Positions 22,951 to 35,799 are shown, counted from the first letter of the stretch. The stretch is DNA of 64,000 nt from Paraspadella gotoi (GCA_051294375.1 CM119264.1:29128204-29192203); one strand, 5' to 3'. Numbers and translations are program-made. Notes: a model not told the origin generated them from the letters alone.

Positions 22951-23208
22951 TAGAAGAAAATGTTGATCATATGGACCCAAGTAATGATGCAAATCTGGAT
23001 TGAAATGAAGACATGAAATAAGAGTTTGGACTAGAGTACAAATAATCTCCCTTTCCTTTGGTCTCATTTTTCCGGATCTTTGAGACCCAAAATTTAACTT
23101 TTTTAAGACAATTAAGGCCACTTTAACAGTTTAAGGCCATTAAATTTGAAGCATTTATCTTAATTATTAGATAAATTAATCTATAATTTGTTTTTAAATA
23201 TTCCCCAC

Positions 23209-23417
23209 CTGATTGTCCCAGATGAACTGTTTCTCTGGGCAGTCGAGTTTCGGCGCAAAGTGAACGTTGAGTCGTTCGTAGTCGCAGGTCAGATTCGCGT
23301 AGGCGACGTCCCAGTCGCGGTGCGTAGCTACGCAGCGCAAAGCTTTACCGTGGTCGCGAAAGGAAGGCCGCAGCGTAGCGTTGCTTACGACGTGGTGGGT
23401 GGAGTTCATGCCTCGGC
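23209..23417 (-). CDS. Ig domain 2, C-terminal half exon
   Basis: The exon is 209 nt, with acceptor ccaacag|GC and donor CAG|GTGGGG. It starts with 2 nt completing a glycine codon from the preceding exon and ends in phase 0. The product contains SNATLRPSFRDHGKALRCVA, the strand E-F pattern L-x-P-x-x-x-D-H-G-x-x-L-x-C of CD80-like/C2-set Ig domains. It then reads THRDWDVAYANLTCDYERLN and VHFAPKLDCP, i.e. strand G and the A strand of the next domain. Potential N-glycosylation sites are NST, NAT and NLT. An extra Cys (LTCDY) and LDCP may form a further disulfide. Upstream on the coding strand is a GGC-rich pyrimidine tract suited to an acceptor. Confidence 0.8.
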
Positions 23418-23594
23418 CTGTTGGGTGGAAAGGGGGCGGGTAGGGGGGGGTGCAGAGTGAGTGAGGGATGAGAGAAAAAAAGTGGGTTAGTGATGACGCG
23501 TTGATGTTGTGAAGTCGGCGTGAATCTGGGTGAACGTGAATGTTAAATCAAGATGGCGGAAATTTGATAAGTCGGTCAATAGTGAAAGGATTAC

Positions 23595-24100
23595 GAAGAT
23601 GATGATGATGAAAATGATGATGATGATGATGATGATGATGATGTTGAAAAGAATAACGTGAGTTTGGAGTTTGTGAACGCGAGATGAAAGAAAGGAAAAG
23701 AAAAGAAAAGAGAAAAGAAAAGAAAAAAAAATAAATGAAAAACAAACAGAAAATAAAATGAAAAGAAAAGAAAAACTTTTTGTGTTAAGTTTTGGATGTG
23801 ATCGATAATTAATATGATTATTTAAAAGTGTTACTACGTTATTGTCACATTGTTATAGTAGGGAGTGAGTTGCTTTTTTGTTTGTGAACTTCGCTTCTTT
23901 TTAATTCCTTAAAAAAGGTAAGAGGATAATCCATGTCAGATTTTCTACATAATGGGGCTAAGAAAGTAACAGACCGACCCGCATAAGTTTTCTAGGGTAA
24001 GTTAACACGAGAATGGAATCAAAGATCATCTTGAAAAATCAAAAAGACAAAGAGGAAAGGTTGGGCAGCCGAAGGAAAACCTTTCTCTTCTTTTTTTTTT
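23595..24100. repeat. (GAT)n and AAAAG tracts, then unique DNA
   Basis: (GAT)n at 23596-23643 and AAAAG-rich sequence at 23690-23780. From 23721 on this block is repeated with errors at about 31150. Confidence 0.7.
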
Positions 24101-24101
24101 G

Positions 24102-24950
24102 ACTCTCTGTCATTTCAATATCCCTCCTCCCCTTGTTCCTCCCTCTCCTCTTTCCTCCCTCCCTCCCTCCCTCCCTCTCTCCCTCTCTCTCTCCCGCGAC
24201 AAATCGAGGTCGTCTTCAATTTCATTCAATTTTTTTCCTCATTTTTTTTTCAAGTTTCAAAGTCTTAGGCAAAAAGACTTGAATTCCTTTTTCCTTTAAC
24301 GACAACCGATTCAAGTTTACCTCCTTCCTCCAATTTCCTCCATTTTCCTCATCTTTTTTCCTCCATTTTCCCTTTTCCTCCTCAATTTTCCTCCTTTTTC
24401 CCTCCATTTTTCCCTTTTTCTCCTTTATTTTCCTCCTAATTTTTCCATTTTACTCTTCTTTTTTCCTCCATTTTCCCCTTTTCCTCCTCAAATTTACTCT
24501 TTTTTTTTTCCTCCATTTTTTCCTTTTCTTCCTAAATTACCCTCCTTTTTTTTCTCCATTTTTTCCTTTTCTTCCTTCTTTTTTTCCTTTTTCCTCCTCA
24601 ATTTTTTCCCCAATTTCCTTCTATTTCCCAAATTTTCTCCTATTTCTTCCATTTTCATCCCTTCTTTTCCTTAATTGTCCTCAAATTTTCCCCTTTTTTT
24701 TTCATTTTCCAACTTCAATTTTCTATCATTTTCTCCATTTTCCTCCCTTTTCCTCCTCTTTTTTTCCTCTTATTCCCTCTATTCCTCTTTCTCCAAATTT
24801 CCACCATTTTTATCCATTTCCTTCTCTAATTCTTTTCTTTTTTTTCTTTTCTTCTCTTTTCGTATTTTTATTTTATTTTATTTTATTTTATTTTATTTTT
24901 TTTTATTTTTATTTTTATTTATTTTTTTAAAAAAATTTTATATCAGACTA
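24102..24950. repeat. Polypyrimidine block TTTCCTCC
   Basis: Irregular TTTTCCTCCATTTTCC words over 800 bp, ending in (TTTTA)n at 24868-24920. A corrupted copy lies at 31740-33260. Confidence 0.8.
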
Positions 24951-27480
24951 TTTGACTTGTTCATTCGGTTCAAAAATTATGTTCTTAAATTCTCTTCTCA
25001 TAATTTGTGTATTGTATCATTCATTGTTCATATCTAATTCTTTCAAATTCAGTAAAAAAAAAGTAAATTTATCTGTGCTATTTCTCATCTTAATTTATTC
25101 TTCCAAGCCCAAACCCAAAAGAGCCAAGCCAGAGCCCAAACCCAGGCCCCGCCCATCGCCCAATCCCCAAGCCGCAGGCGTCGGAGAAAAATTGAAACAA
25201 AATCCATAGCAATTTATTTTTTGTTGTTGCCAAAACAAGGGGCGCGGCAGCGCAGGGAAACTGAATGCAGCCGCTGTCCTCCGCAGCAGCAATTCCGAAA
25301 CTGCGAAGGCAAAAACAACAACAACAACAACCATAACAAAGACATTCGCTTTTCTGTGGGGAATTCTGATTAAAGGAAAGTTTAGCAATAAAATAGATCC
25401 ACTTCGAAAAATATATTACTATTATCATAATCTTAAATATAAGTTTTGCTCATGAGGTTTACAGTCGAGCTGATGATATGTCACCAATTTATTCATTATA
25501 GGAATTGGTTACAATCGTTCATCAAAAAAAATGGAAACTTAATTTTATTTAATTATTTTTTTAATAATTATCCTTTTTTTTAATTGTTAATAATGTTTAT
25601 AACTTTCGGCCGTAAAAAAATTTATCACAAAAAAAAAAGCTAATCCAAAAAAACTCGGAAATCGATTTAATCCTAAATGAAAAAGACAAAAAAAAAAATC
25701 AAAATGAAAAAGATAAAAAATATTGATTTTTTTCCCTTTTTTGTCGTTTTTCGTATTTTCCTCCATAATTTCTCAGAAATGATGTTTCTAGCTCGTATTT
25801 TTGCTTCTCCTTGTTTTTTGTTCTCCTTGTTTTTTTCCTTCTCCATCCAATTCGTTTTTTTTTATTTCACCTTCACTAATACGATGGTTATTTTTCGTCT
25901 TCACACTGACTTTCGTCTGCAAAACTCATCCGAAAGGAAAAAAACACATAAACGAGACAAAAACAACGACAACAACGACAAGAAAGAGAATTGTGTCATT
26001 TGCGTCTCTTTTTTACCCTTTGTTTTGCTTTTTTTTTGGTTTTGCTTTTTTCCCATCGGAAAAGTTTTTCCCGATTGTCCGATAAGAAACTTCGGCGCTG
26101 ATCTATTTTCAATTCGAACACAAAAAATCAAATTGAGTTGAGATCATGATCGATAAATGATTGATAAATGATTGATAAATGATTGATAAATGCCCATTAT
26201 CATTAGTACTTTTGAAACTTGTAGTTTTATCGAAAAAATATTTTCATAAATAATTAATAAACCAAATATATCAATAGATAAAAAAACCAAAAAAAATATC
26301 ATANNNNNNNNNNCAAATATACCAATAGATAAAAAAACAAAAAAAATATCATAAAAATAAACAAACAATTAAACAANNNNNNNNNNNNNNNNNNNNNNNN
26401 NNNNNNNNNNNNNNNNNNNNNNNNNNNNNNNNNNNNNNNNNNNNNNNNNNNNNNNNNNNNNNNNNNNNNNNNNNNNNNNNNNNNNNNNNNNNNNNNNNNN
26501 NNNNNNNNNNNNNNNNNNNNNNNNNNNNNNNNNNNNNNNNNNNNNNNNNNNNNNNNNNNNNNNNNNNNNNNNNNNNNNNNNNNNNNNNNNNNNNNNNNNN
26601 NNNNNNNNNNNNNNNNNNNNNNNNNNNNNNNNNNNNNNNNNNNNNNNNNNNNNNNNNNNNNNNNNNNNNNNNATGCTTTCGATTATTCCACAAATAAATA
26701 TATAAATCAATATATGCTTGTCTATTGTCTTCGGTTATTCTTTTTTGTTTAGTTTTTTTAATTTGTTTTGTGTTTTGTCCTTCTGTTTATTCGTTGTTTC
26801 GTTTGTTTCCTCTTTGTTTGTCCTTTACGAGAGAATTCCCGTCGTTCATTGACGTTCGTCCTCGAACATCCGGAGCCAAACCTCTCTCTCTCTCTCTCNN
26901 NNNNNNNNNNNNNNNNNNNNNNNNNNNNNNNNNNNNNNNNNNNNNNNNNNNNNNNNNNNNNNNNNNNNNNNNNNNNNNNNNNNNNNNNNNNNNNNNNNNN
27001 NNNNNNNNNNNNNNNNNNNNNCTCTCTCTCTCTCTCTCTCTCCACAAGCGTCGCTCGGAAATTATGTTTGTTTTGTTGCTTCTTATTTTCAAAACCGGAA
27101 ACGAGTCAATTTTTTTCAAACTGAAGTGAAGTGAAGTGAAGTGACCTAATGATTTTTTTTCAAACTGAAGTGACCTTTTGATGGACTAAGTGAGTCTTGC
27201 TCGTAAACCATTACTGATAACTAATTATTTTCATTGATGACTTGTGAGTAAATGCCAATAATCGAGAACCAGCATTTCTTTTTCTAAAATTGAAATTAGT
27301 TAATATTAGTTTTAGTTTTTATTAATTTTAAACGATCAAAAAGCTATTTAACAATCAATTTTATAAACATGACTCAATTTTTGTTCAAAAAACAAAATTA
27401 AACAAAGATTCTACTAATGAAAGTTTTTTCTTCGTAATATACAATAAAAATTACATATCCAAAGATTAGTGACTTCGTAT
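24951..27480. other. Intron DNA with short repeats and two gaps
   Basis: No gene seen. It contains an 11-bp repeat GATAAATGATT at 26149-26190. A near-copy of CAATAGATAAAAAAAC lies on each side of the 10-N gap at 26304. (CT)n surrounds the gap 26899-27021, and there is a GAAGT repeat at 27123-27143. 25105-25620 is duplicated with errors at 33850-34430. Confidence 0.5.
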
Positions 27481-27575
27481 CTTACCCCCTCGTACCCCCA
27501 CGGCCCCTCTCCCCATGTCTTCCCCGCCTGACCCAGCAGCGGCCCTTCCCTACCCTGACCCCCGACCAAACTCAC

Positions 27576-27700
27576 CTTGAATGATGACCCGACTTTTCTC
27601 CATCTCCCACCGCAGCCGGGGTGGGTGACCTCCTCTCCACGAGGCGCGACACGAGAAGGTCGCAGGAACGTTTTCCGTCAGAACGAGGTTAGATGTCGCT
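27576..27700 (-). CDS. Ig domain 2, N-terminal half exon
   Basis: The exon is 125 nt, with acceptor tctag|A and donor CAAG|GTGAGT. The product reads ATSNLVLTENVPATFSCRAS, then WRGGHPPRLRWEMEKSRVII. Strand B has Cys (FSCRAS), the loop has paired prolines, and strand C has the Ig tryptophan (LRWEM). It begins with 1 nt and ends with 1 nt of a codon, matching the exons on both sides. Shortly downstream in the intron-facing sequence are purine/pyrimidine runs and a 10-N gap at 27751. A second, error-filled copy of this exon lies at about 34578-34712, attributed to misassembly. Confidence 0.8.
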
Positions 27701-27714
27701 CTAGATTGAGGGAG

Positions 27715-28240
27715 GAAAAGGGGGCGGGGAGGGAGAGGGGAAAGAAAGGGNNNNNNNNNNAAGGAGAAGAGAGGGGGAAAAGGAGGGGCAAGAGAAAGAG
27801 AGAAGGGAGGAGAGAAAAAGAATGCGAAGTGGGAGTGAAAGAAAAAAGAAGATGGAAAGAAGGAGGAAAGAAAGGAGTAAAGAAGTAGAATAAAGGAATA
27901 GAATAGAATAAAATAGAAATAGAAGGAGGAAAAAAAAATGGGGAAAGAGAAAAATGACGTCAGATGTAAACGAACGTTTGTCGAAATTTGAGGAGAATAA
28001 AGATGCTCTTTTGTTTTGATTGATGATGAAGATGGCGAAAGAGAGAAAATGAAAAGGATATGACGAAACATCAAAAGACGATGACGACGATGACGACGAC
28101 GACGATGGCGAAAAACTTACACCACAGAAAATAGTCACTCGCTTGACAAAAAGAAAAAAAAAAGACCCTAACGACGACGATGACGATGACGACGACGACA
28201 ACGACGACGACGATGACGACGACGGGCTTGAGCTCTTAAA
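27715..28240. repeat. Purine-rich tract and (GAC)n
   Basis: GGGGAAAG/GGAGAA DNA around the 10-N gap at 27751, then GACGAC/GATGAC triplets at 28079-28225. Both recur with errors at 34730-35545. Confidence 0.8.
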
Positions 28241-28624
28241 AGGGAGGACCATAAGTAGGATTTGAAAAAGAGTCGTAATAAACTTTGATGGCGGCTTGAG
28301 AAACTTGGCCCCTGGGGGTTTAAGTATTTTTATTCAGTGAGTAAAATAACAACTTTTTTATTCGCCTAATTTTATCTCGGACTCTCTCTCTTTCTATCTT
28401 TCTCTCATCTCTCTCTCTCTCTTCACGGGACTCTCTCATCTCTCCTCCTCTCTCATCTCTCTACTTTGCCAATTCCGCGACGATCCTTATGCCATTTACC
28501 TCCCGGCTCTCTCTCTCTCTCATCTCTCTTTCTCCTCTGCCTCTCTCTTCGTTCTCTCTCTCTCTCTTCTTGCAGATTGGCGGTACGACCTTAGCTTTTA
28601 GGATTTTTTGAACTTGTATTTTTT

Positions 28625-30505
28625 CTGCTTCAAGTTAAATGTGACTTAGGTTTTTTCCATTTTAAACCTCATTTCCAACTGGCACAATTCCCGTCAAGAA
28701 CTTATATCTAGCTTTTTTCAACACTTCCTATCCCGGATTCACACAAAATTTCATCTCCAGATCTATTATGGGTTAAATAAGTAAAAGAAAGAGTTCAAGT
28801 AAATGTGACTATCATATTTTTCCATTTAAATCATTTCCACTCGTACGGTTTCCACCGAGAAACTTTTATATCAAGCATAGAGTACATCATTTTTTCTAAT
28901 CCCACAAGACAAAAAATTTGGAACTCATCTAGTCCATCCAATTTTATGATTAATTAGAGTACTTATTGTTTAAGAATAAGTAAAAAGTTTTTGTAAATGC
29001 GACTTATGTTTTTTCTCGCACTTAAACTCACATTTCCACTCCACGATTACCGTCGAAAGCTTTATATCCCAGCTATTATCACAGCACTTTCCTACCCACA
29101 CACAAAAATTTCATTTCAAATCCAACCAGATCCAGCGCAATCATCGAGTTTAATTGGAGCTTTTTTGCTAGGTGGGACCGGATGGACGGATTGATTGACT
29201 GAATTAATTAATTAATTGATTTAATTAATTGGACTAATATGTGATTAATTAACTGATTAATATTTGACTTATTAATACAATTCCTGCATATACATTTAAT
29301 ATAAAAGTGAAAAAGAAGGCATAATCAATTAGTGAATACAGGTTTTTTGTTTTTTTCCATCTTAAAACTCATTTCCAACTCAAAAGATTCTCATCGAAAA
29401 CTTGTGTGTTCCCTGTTCAATCACGACACTTTTCTACTCACATACACAAATTCCAGGTCAATCGATAAAATTAAGTGGTAATAAGGCTATCTTGGTCAAA
29501 CTTGCATAATTTTAATCAAACTTGCATAAGTTGGTCAACTGAGCATAATTTGGTTAACTGACATGACAATTGTGGTCTAGGCTGACATAATTTGGTCACA
29601 CTGCCACATATGGAATTTGGTCAATCTGACATAATTTGATTCAATTAAGATAATTGGTCCAACCCGCATGAGATTGGGTGGTAACCGTTGGCATATGATT
29701 TTTCAACTAGCCAATTTCGGCGCTCACAGCATACTTGGGCTCACTTGCAAAACTTCGATTAACCCTTGCCAGGAAATTATGGGGTCAACTGCCAGACATC
29801 TATAGTAATCAAGTACGCGGATGAGTCAGAGGGGGGACCATGGCATCGGTTCATTTGATTAACGGATCGGATGGTTCTGTGTCGCGTCGGACGACTGACA
29901 CAAGAGCGTCGTAAAGAATGCGAGAGAGTCATCAAGTCAAGTGAGAGAGAGAGAGAGAAAGCATATTAAAAAATTTCCAAATAAATGTTGTTACTCTTTT
30001 GGTTATTCTAATTTGAACTCTTATCCACTCCCTACGAATTCCATATCAAAAATTTTTATCCCTCTGTTAATACGGGGAGTACTTCTGACCCACACACAAA
30101 ATTCAATTTCGATTATACGCATCGGCCAATTTTTTAATAACAAAGATAATTATGAAGTAATTTAAAGTAAAAACTACTTCAAGTAAATATGACTTTTTTG
30201 TTTTTCCATTTTAACTCATCTTTCCGACTCCGCAGAGAATGATAAGGATTCCCATATCGAAACTTTATATCCGCATCATCAACACACTTTCCTACCATCA
30301 TATCAAAAAAATTTCAAGATCACATATGCCACTGATCCACTCATGAGCCAGATTGGCCGTTCAAAATAGTGAAATAATCATTTTATGTTTGTTTTTTTTC
30401 ACATTTAAAACCAATTTACCACTTCGCGACGATTCCCCCTGTCGAAGACTTCATATCCATTCCAATCCAACCGAGTTTCACAGTTTCCTACCCACCACTA
30501 CAAGC
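28625..30505. repeat. Noisy satellite-like repeat, about 170-200 bp
   Basis: Units starting near 28629, 28797, 28988, 29335, 30000, 30179 and 30376 share AAATGTGACTTATGTTTTTT, then CATTTCCACTCC, GATTCCCGTCGAAAACTT, TATATCCAGC and ACACTTTCCTACCCACAC. Divergence is mostly indels, as in an uncorrected read. Confidence 0.65.
29485..29800. repeat. About 20-bp minisatellite TGGTCAACTTGCATAATT
   Basis: Ten or more degenerate units of TTGGTCAAnnTGnCATAA within the noisy block. Confidence 0.55.
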
Positions 30506-30849
30506 GAGGAGGTGAGGCAGGCCTGAGTGGGCAGGGAGATCGGCCGGGCGCGCCGCCGAATAGTCTTGGGGGACGGCCCAGCCGGCGTACATCCGGATCG
30601 GAGTAAGGACGAGGTGGTCTGAATTGGGCTATGCCGCGGGAGATTTAACGCAGTGGAGCGGGGGAGGCGAGGTCGCAGGTCTCACACGAATGCGACTAGG
30701 TTGCAGCTCGGAGCGACGTCGGGATCGAAGGGGGCGGGCAGAGGACAGGGGAGCGTTCCCGAGAGACGGCACCGAACGGTCAAGTCGGACAAAATTTCAT
30801 ACCAATCCCATGTACCCATGAGACCAATCAACAGGGGTATTGGAGATTG

Positions 30850-30968
30850 GTTGTGCTAAGGTGGGGAGCGCACGACGGACGGACGAGGACGGACGGACGG
30901 ACGACGAGACGGACGGACGACGGTACGGCGGACGGAACGGACGGACGAGACAGGACGACGGACGGGAC
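30850..30968. repeat. (GGAC)n tract
   Basis: Interrupted GGACGGAC tetramers in the noisy block. The complementary GACC tetramers occur at 60120-60200 and 40540-40557. Confidence 0.75.
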
Positions 30969-33900
30969 TGAAGTCATTTTTTTTTGGCATAATTATCAAA
31001 TTCGACCTGTTCTGATGACATGAGTATATAGTGTGTGCCCCGACATATGAGGGGGGCGGACCGACGGGGACTGAGATCGGGGTGAAGACCCAGCGACTGG
31101 AAAAAAGGAGTGAAGAGTATTATACGAGTCGGGATCTGCCTGATAAGCAGAATCCAGACCTTAAAAAATAAATGGAAAAACAAACAGAAAATAAAATGAA
31201 AAAAGAAAGAAAAACTTTTTGTTGTTAAGTTTTGGATGTGATCTGATATAGTCTAATATATTTAATTTAAAAAAAGTGTTAACTACGTTACGTTTATAGT
31301 CGACATGTTATAGGGTAAGGGGGAGTGAGTTGGCTTTTTTAATTTGTGAACTTCGCGTCCTGCCTCTATTGGCTTTTATTTAAATTCCCCTGTCAAAGTA
31401 GAAAGGCATGTAGAGAGAAATCCATGTCAGATTTTCTACATAATGGGCTAAGAAAGTAACAGACCGACCCGCATAAAAGTTTCTCTAAGGGTGAGAAGGT
31501 TAGAGACAGCTAGCCGGAGGCAGAATGTCGCGTAGATAACAGGAAGAGTGCACTCCTCAACCATATATTGAAAGAATGTCGACACGCGGAAAAACAGCGT
31601 TACGAATAGGATAGGGAGAGAGGGCGGTGCGGCTGAATAATACCACGTGCACGATGGATGAAGAAGGGTTGCGGAGTACAAGATCGGCGTCTGATCAAAC
31701 GCGGGCGCAAAACTCCCGAAGAGAAACCTTTCTCTTCATTTTTTTTTTTTGACTCTCTGTCATTTCAAATATCCCTTCCTCCCTTTGTTTCCTCCCTTTC
31801 CTCTTTCCTCCTCCCCTCCCCTCCACATTCTCCCTCTCTCTCCGGATAGCAGGGGGACCTGACACCCGCACGAGGCCGCAACAGATGAAATCTGACGGAG
31901 GATCGTGCTTCAGATTCGACTGCATTTCAATTTGATGTTCGCAGTCCGAGTCATAATTTTTTATGTACCAAGAGTAGACTCAAGGACTATCTGATGCGGA
32001 GGAGGCAATAAGAGCTGACACTTGGTAAGCAGATAGGCCTTTTTCCTTTAACCGACAACCGATTCAAGTTTACCGTGCCTTCCTCCATATTTCCTCCCAT
32101 GTTCCTCCTCTCTTTTTTCCTCCATTTTCCCTTTTCCTCCTCAATTTTCCAGATCCTTTTTCCCTCCATTTTTTCCCTTTTTCTCCTTTATTTTCCTCTA
32201 TATATTTTCCATTTTAACCTTCTTGTTTTCCTCCCATTTTCGCCCTTTTCCATCCTCAAAATCGTATATTAGAAGTTAACCGAATTCATCTGATGGAGTG
32301 CTGACTGGCGTCGTGTATGATTAATTGCTAGTCACTTCCAATTCTTGAGTGCTATCCACCTGACTCTAGCCTAGATATCCACATACGACACATGAGTCGA
32401 GCGCAGGATAGTCTAGCGAGCGGCAGACAGCGTGGACGCTCGTTTGTTATTTGGTTACTGTGCGACTGTAACACACGGGATCGAGTCGAGAGGTCAACTC
32501 AGCGGTACACTCATCTGGTATGAGAGTTCATCACGTGATGCCGATATCCTAGGCGTGCGCCGTGCTCCTTTTTGCTGTCCGCCTATGAACCGCAGGTAGC
32601 GAGGATGCACAGCGGCGCAACAGAGTGTTCGCAGTGCGCATCACTCGATTCGTACAGTTTGCAGTACTGCGCGAGTGCACGCTGAGGAAAGCTGTCTGTG
32701 GAGATCCCAATAGTATAGCAGCGCATGCTATGATGAGATGTCCATGCCGTCATATCATCAAAAATCGGCCCCGTGGCAGTCATCTATTTCGCACGTAATC
32801 GGGTAGGGGAAGGGGTCGCACGGCAGCATACCGTCACACACGAAATTGATCATCCTGCGGCACCTATTGACTCTGTTGTGTATATGTTCGCGAAGCGAGA
32901 TTGAGCCGGTAGCCGGGAGCGCAGTGCACACACTTATTACACAGAGGGGTTAGGCTCGGGAACACTCGCATGCGACTTGACGATCCGTATATCCTTGTAT
33001 GTGGCCAGTCTCGGATGAACGCAGAGACCGCGATGATCGCCATGGCGCATCACCATTACATTATAGAGTTTTGGCCGCACCTTACTTAAGCGTAGAAGGA
33101 TGGGTCGGACCGCGGCGGAGTCGTATTCCCTTCTCCAAATTTCCACCATTTTTATCCCACTTCCCTTCGTACTAATTCTTATTCTATTTATGTTGTTTTT
33201 CTTTTCTGTCCTGCTTTATCGATATTTTTATTTTATTTTATTGTTATTTTATTTTATTTTTTTTTATTTTTATTTGTCGACTCATTATGTACTTATTGCA
33301 TGCGACTTCATGTGCGTTTTTGCCGTAAGACAGATTAAGGCAAGCATCGGTGATGTGTATATAACATGATACGAGCAGGCCATTGGGACACTTGCTAGTT
33401 GGCGCCGGCGAGAGGAAGACGTCCGCCGGGCGCGCGGAGGAAGCAGGAGCGTCTGGGAGCAGTGCGGGCGCAGGGTTATGCGAAGAGAAGAAGATTTCAA
33501 TGTTTCGTGTCAATTATGCTGCATCGGGCATTTGCACTTCGAGGACGTGAAACAGGATTTCCGTGGTATTGTATGGTGCAGTGGTGAGCACACAGTTGGT
33601 GATCAGGGGTGAGGTCATGCGGACATCTGCAGCAGAGCACAAGCATAGAGGAGCTTCTACGGGGTGAGAGTCGGAGGAGTCTCATCGCTTCTCAAGCTTA
33701 GTGTCGCCAGAGAGCGTAAAAATATAAGCAGAAAAAGGGTAAAGAGAGGGAGGAGCGTATTGCGCAGATCGCTGCTGCTAGTGTGTACGTACAGTTAGGA
33801 CGGTGTGAATTAGTGCGAGGTATTCTTCGAAAGGAAACCGGGAGCGAAGATGAAACCCAAAAGAGCCAAGCCAGAGCCCAAAACCAGGCACCATGCCGCC

Positions 33901-34577
33901 CATCGCCCAATCCCCAAGCCGCCAGGCGTCGGAGAAAAATTGAAAACAAAATCCATAGGAATTTATTCTTTTGTTGTGCCAAAACAAGGGGCGCGGCAGC
34001 GCAGGGAAACCTGAAATGCAGCCGCTGTCCTCCGCAGCCAAGCAATTCCCGAAACTTGCGAAGGGAGCAAAATCAACAACAAACAACAAACCATACACAA
34101 AGACATACATGCTTTTCTGATGGGTGAATTTCTGATTAAAGGAAAGTTTAGCAATAAAAAATAGAGATATCACTTCGAAAAAATATATTACTATTATCCA
34201 TAATCTTAAATATTAAGTTTTTGCTCATATCCGAAGGTTTACAGTCGAGAGCTTGATGATATGTCCACCAATTTATTCATCGTAGTAGTGGAATTGGGTT
34301 AACAACGTTCATATAAAAAAAATGGAAACTTAATTTTTATTTAATTTTTTTTTAATAATACCTTTTTTAATTGGTTAATAATGTTTAATAACTTTCCGGC
34401 CGTAAAAAAATTTATCACAAAAAAAACAAAAACAACAATAAAACATACCAAATCCAAAGATTAGTGACTTTCGTATCTCTTACCCCATCGTACCTCCCAG
34501 CGCCCCTCTCACCCATTGTCTTCCGACGCCATGACCCAGCAGCGGCCCTTCCCTACCTGAACCCCGACCAAACTCAC

Positions 34578-34712
34578 CATTGAATGATGGAACCCGACTT
34601 TTTTCTCCATCTCCCACCGCAGCCGGGGTGGGTGACCTCCTCTCCACCGAGGCGCGAACACCGAGAAGGTCCGCAGGAACGTTTTCCCGTCAGAACGAGG
34701 TTAGATGTCGCT
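34578..34712 (-). pseudogene. Error-filled second copy of the Ig domain 2 exon
   Basis: This segment matches 27576-27700 nearly base for base but carries several single-base insertions. The frame holds through ATSNLVLT and then shifts, losing the FSCRAS and LRWEM motifs. It lies in a larger block with the same kind of small insertions relative to 23.7-28.3 kb. I read it as sequencing error in a gap-filling long read rather than as a real pseudogene. Confidence 0.8.
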
Positions 34713-35654
34713 CTAGATTGAGGGAGGAAAAGGGGGGGGGAGGAAGAGGGGAAAGAAAGGGGAGAGAGGGTGGAGGGAGGAAGGAAAGGGGAAGGGGAGA
34801 AGGGAGAGAAGAGAGGGGAAAGAAAGGGGAGAGAGGGTGAGGGGAGGAAGGGAAGGGGAGGGGGAGTAGGGAGAGGGGAAAGAAAGGGGAGAGAGGGTGG
34901 AGGGAGGAAGGGAAAGGGGGAGGGGAGAAAGAAAGAGGAGACGGGAAGGAAAGCGGCGGGAGGGAAGGAAATGGAGGGTGGGAGAGGGGGGAAGGCAGAG
35001 GGGAGAAAGGAAGGAACAGGGAAAGGAAGGGAGAGAAGGAGAAGAAAGGGGAACATAATTAATTTAGGAAAGGAGAAGAAGAGGGGGAAAAGGAGGGCAA
35101 AGAAAAAGAGAGAAGGGAGGAGAGAAAAAGAATTGCGAAGTGGGAGTGAAAGAGAAAAAGAAGATGGAAAGAAGGAGGAAAGAAAGGAGTAAAGAAATAG
35201 AATAAAGGAATAGAATAGAATAAAAATAGGAAATAGAAGGAAGGAAAAAATGAGGGGGAAGAGAAAATACGTCAGATGTAAACGAAAACTATTGTCGAAA
35301 TTTTGAGGAGAATAAAGATGGCTCTTTTGTTTTGATTGATGATGGAAGATGGCGAAGAGAGAAATGAAAAGGATATGACGAAACATCACAAAAGACGATG
35401 ACGAGATGACGACGACGACAATGGCGAAAGACCTTACACCAAACAGAAAAAGTCCACTCGCTGACAAAAAGAAAAAAAAAAAGACCCTAACGACGAACGA
35501 TGACGATGACGACGACACAACAGACGACGACGAGACGACGACCGGGCTTGAGCTCTTAAAGGGAGGACAATAAGTAGGATTTGAAAAAGAGTCGTAATAA
35601 ATCTTTGATGGCGGCTTGAGAAACTTGGCCCCTGGGTGGGTTCCTTTTGACTGA

Positions 35655-35661
35655 AAGGAGT

Positions 35662-35716
<55 letters not shown>

Positions 35717-35758
35717 AGAGCAAGGAGAGAGAGNNNNNNNNNNNNNNNNNNNNNNNNN

Positions 35759-35790
<32 letters not shown>
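35655..35790. repeat. (GA)n around a 25-N gap
   Basis: GA dinucleotides on both sides of 35734-35758. Confidence 0.9.
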
Positions 35791-35793
<3 letters not shown>

Positions 35794-35799
35794 ACTCTA

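Larger units (their letters stand above)
28318..35637. other. Probable gap-fill insertion with a false duplication
   Basis: The block begins and ends at the same phrase (CTTGGCCCCTGGG). 31150-35637 is a copy of about 23721-28317 with frequent one-base insertions. It lacks 25620-27440, and random-looking islands replace parts of it (about 31490-31700, 31850-32030, 32270-33115 and 33290-33840). See findings. Confidence 0.8.

Noticed and set aside
31150-35637. Real segmental duplication carrying a second Ig exon
   Set aside because: Differences are dominated by one-base insertions, including within the exon, and the block edges coincide; this fits read error better than divergence.
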